Assembly (NCBI GenBank): GCA_963693085.1
Contig: OY856409.1
Coordinates: forward strand, 1,169,843,749 to 1,169,907,748
Direction: 5' to 3'
Origin: Alisma plantago-aquatica
Taxonomy: Eukaryota > Streptophyta > Magnoliopsida > Alismatales > Alismataceae
DNA: 64,000 nucleotides
Shown: positions 61,641 to 64,000 of the stretch, in pieces
How positions within the stretch are numbered: position 1 is the stretch's first letter
Layout of the letters: each line of letters starts with the position of its first letter
Made by a program: the position numbers and the translations under genes
Notes under the pieces: model-generated
Database searches by the model: none
The model's input: the letters and a program-made list of their open reading frames with translations, nothing else
What the model was told of the DNA's origin: nothing

Positions 61641-62097
61641 CACATTCCATGCAACCTAAGCATGTAACTAAACTCAGTCTGAGTTTCTAATTATCAAAAC
61701 TTATGTCCATGACATCTTTCTTACATGCTTTTTATTATTTGGTGGAGGATTCCTTAATCCTTATTATACTTACCCTGAACTTAGGAGGGTGGTGGAGAGA
61801 GAGAAACCCTAATCTCTTAAAGGTGTTCAATGAATGAGTAGAGAAGGGATGAAGAAGGATGAGAGAAGACCTAGAGGTATCTTATTTCAAGTCAATTCCT
61901 CTAATTTTGGCCAGACAATCACACAAAATCAAGGAGTCCTTGTAGACCGACTAGTGGGGTGGAAAAAAATCTTGCTAGCCCCCAGTTGTGATCCTTTTCT
62001 AGACACCTCCATCATTGGAAAATCCTCTAATAACTCCCTTGGGTTCTAAAGAGTTTGTAAAATTTAATAATTATTAGAGATTAAATGGAAAACCATC

Positions 62098-62109
62098 GCT
62101 CTGATACCA
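62098..62109 (-). promoter_or_regulatory. Primer-binding site for initiator tRNA-Met
   Basis: Minus-strand TGGTATCAGAGC, an exact match to the site used by most plant LTR elements, lies two bases inside the 5' LTR end. It fixes the orientation and boundary of element F. Confidence 0.95.
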
Positions 62110-62111
62110 AT

Positions 62112-64000
62112 TGTAATGACCCCGCTTCCCGGTAACCCCCAATTAAGGGAGACCAAGAAGACAGAGGCATTATCCCAAAACAGGATCAATGGTTTTCCAA
62201 ATAATAAAAAATAATTAATAAATTCTACTAAAGACTAAACTAAAAACTGGAATAAATTTTTTCTTTTAACATACCTTCAAAATTAGGTAACTGGGACTTC
62301 TACCTGAAGTAGAATTCTATCTACCTAAATCCTCCTATATTATTTTAACTTTCATCTTCACAGGTGCCACTTTATTGTTTGTACAATTTCAGATAATACC
62401 TAAAGAGTTGGCAAACAAAACGGCGGTCAGTATAATGAATTATACTGGTATGTGGGGGAACCAATAATGTTGCATTTAATTGTAACAACATATTGCAAGC
62501 AATTATGATTTAACAAAAAAAAACTTTATGTTTTAAACATGACTACTCAATCCTTACATACCCTAGCCTCTGTGTTGTCCCTACAGTGGACATGGATACT
62601 ACATCTCATATGGTAGATCTCAACTAACCCCCATGATCCTACCTTACAGGTAGATCAATTCATAGGGTTATGGAGTCGTATGGTCCTACCCAATGGTAGA
62701 CCAAAACATCAAATTGTGATAACCTAATGATCCTACCTCACGGGTAGAGCATGTACTAGGTCATCCATCTCATCATCATCAAAGCTATAGAGGAGGACCA
62801 GGATCTGAGCTAGTCATGCACGTATAATTATGGTGATAGTCATAGTCACTTTATAGTTGAATGAAATAAAAGTCAATCAAGCAATTATTTCCAAGCAACA
62901 GATAAAAATCTCAGAAATTGTCGTGAAACTAGAGTGATTCAACCATAGGCGTAACCACATACTTGATTTGAAGTCTCAAAAGAAGAAAAATATACAAAGC
63001 CAACTATATGTCCAATCAAGTAAGTAAATCAACCAAATCAAGCAATCCTTGATCCTGAAAACATGTATAACACCTAGTTGTTACTATCACATCCCAAACA
63101 ACTGTTTATTGACTCGGGATACCTTTCTAAGGTTACTATGTCTCATTAGGATATGTTAGAGTTCTTTAGATTTATTTCTCAAACTTTATCCTTTTTAGGT
63201 CAACAAACCCTAAAATATCTTTTCTACTCATAAAAACCCTAATTGCTCAAATTGTCTTAGGATCATCATATATTTGTTTTGCTCATGGATTTGCACAATT
63301 AAAACCATTAAAAGTCATATCCACCTAAGTTAGGGTTTCTAAGCCCATTAATGCATATATATATATATATACATGGAACCCAAGTATACATAAAGATCAT
63401 ATTTTTCAATCTAATTCTTCCTTTTATAAAAAACAGGTGAATATTTGCTAATAATAACCAAGGAACATGATTAAATCCAATTATAATCTCATCTTAGGAT
63501 TTTTCATCAATAAAATCACCAAAGATGACAAATCTACATAATTTTTGAATTGCAAGTAGAATTAGGCTTGAATTCTATTTTTAATGGATTCCTCATATTG
63601 TTTTGAGAAAGATTCATATATTATTTGTTTTCATTCGAGTTATCAATCATTTACTAGAATATTTGCAAAATAAGGATATCTGAGCCAATAGGAAGTTGCC
63701 ACATCATCACTTATTTTTTTGTTTGGTCAGCCAGGTTAGGGAAAGGACGCCCGTGTCCCTGCTTATTGTGTGTGTGCACAGGGGTATATGGGTCATTTGA
63801 ATCTATCCCCTTCCCTTCTGTGCGTCTACGTCTCCGTGCTCACAGCACCACGTCATGCGTCTCCGTCTCTGGACGACAAACTGCTCCCCATGATGCACCA
63901 CCCTTCCGTTCTCCAATGTCTCTCTCTCTCCTCTCTCTAGGGAAACTAGTCATGCAAGCTCCAGGTGGTGCCATTCACCTCCATCGAGCATGCCTGACTC
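62112..64000 (-). repeat. 5' LTR of element F (window holds its last 1.9 kb)
   Basis: It starts TGTAATGACCCCGC on the plus strand and repeats 54339-56224 throughout, ending with the window. It includes an (AT)n run near 63355. Confidence 0.92.
62599..62747 (-). repeat. CTACC/GGTAG stem-loop cluster, partner copy
   Basis: Same four positions as at 54825-54972. Here the fourth stem (62733-62747, CTACC/GGTAG) is perfect, while the first has CTACA instead of CTACC. Confidence 0.8.

Larger units (their letters stand above)
54339..64000 (-). mobile_element. Element F: minus-strand Ty3/Gypsy chromovirus, cut by the window end
   Basis: Two LTR copies in direct repeat (54339-57523 and 62112 to the end) flank a 4588 bp interior. 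Every structural part is present on the minus strand: primer-binding site at 62098-62109, gag, integrase, a chromovirus tail and a purine tract at 57524-57536. The two LTRs are roughly 92% identical over their first 400 bases by eye, so the insertion is moderately old. The interior is shorter than usual and lacks a recognisable RT. The left flank ends GTATAT; the matching duplication on the right lies outside the window. Confidence 0.9.

Overview
This window is gene-poor plant heterochromatin made almost wholly of long terminal repeat (LTR) retrotransposons in several layers of nesting. The evidence is Ty3/Gypsy chromovirus gag-pol of plant type, Ty1/Copia gag and RNase H remnants, primer-binding sites matching initiator tRNA-Met, polypurine tracts, LTRs of 3 to 5 kb and AT-rich flanks. 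It suggests a seed plant, most likely an angiosperm with a large genome. I see no intact cellular gene, no tRNA or rRNA gene and no CRISPR. All alignments were made by eye, so boundaries without an exact repeat or target-site duplication are approximate.

Layout. (A) 1-10255: a plus-strand Tekay/Del-like Gypsy element. The window opens in the last 153 bases of its 5' LTR. A dead but fully recognisable gag-PR-RT-RH-INT-chromodomain reading region covers 233-4889, and a very long 3' LTR (about 5.3 kb) covers 4929-10255. (B) 10256-12735: the first 0.5 kb of a minus-strand LTR into which element A jumped, then a remnant resembling the plant 'putative plant transposon protein' family, then a minus-strand Copia RT/RNase H fragment. 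(C) about 12.9-28.26 kb: a three-layer nest. An old minus-strand element has a nearly empty interior; its right LTR is split by an LTR unit at 18830-27451 (duplication GAGAT/GAGGT), which is itself split by a solo LTR at 21762-25436 (exact duplication ATTAC). (D) 28.3-48 kb: strongly decayed LTR-like sequence, with one fairly clear plus-strand LTR from 30593 and a diverged repeat family present twice in direct orientation (about 37-40.5 and 42.5-47.3 kb). (E) about 48.3-52.96 kb: a decayed plus-strand Copia element with a long noncoding leader, gag and protease. (F) 54339-64000: a minus-strand Gypsy chromovirus with its 3' LTR (54339-57523), PPT, degraded pol and gag, an exact tRNA-Met PBS, and the first 1.9 kb of its 5' LTR, cut by the window end.

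The most unusual signal is not a gene. Several unrelated LTR families each carry arrays of short palindromes. One type is dispersed 20-22 bp palindromes with near-perfect arms (element A 6363-7075, also 11560, 23371, 45046-45255, 49460). The other is a cluster of small stem-loops in the 3' third of the LTR, usually a few hundred bases to about 1.2 kb from its end (9040-9246, 33423-33512, 39752-39869, 46650-46842, 54825-54972 and its partner 62599-62747). Stem sequences differ between families while the hairpin form is kept. Element A's LTR also holds a minisatellite with about 18 exact AAACCCTAA (telo-box) sites.
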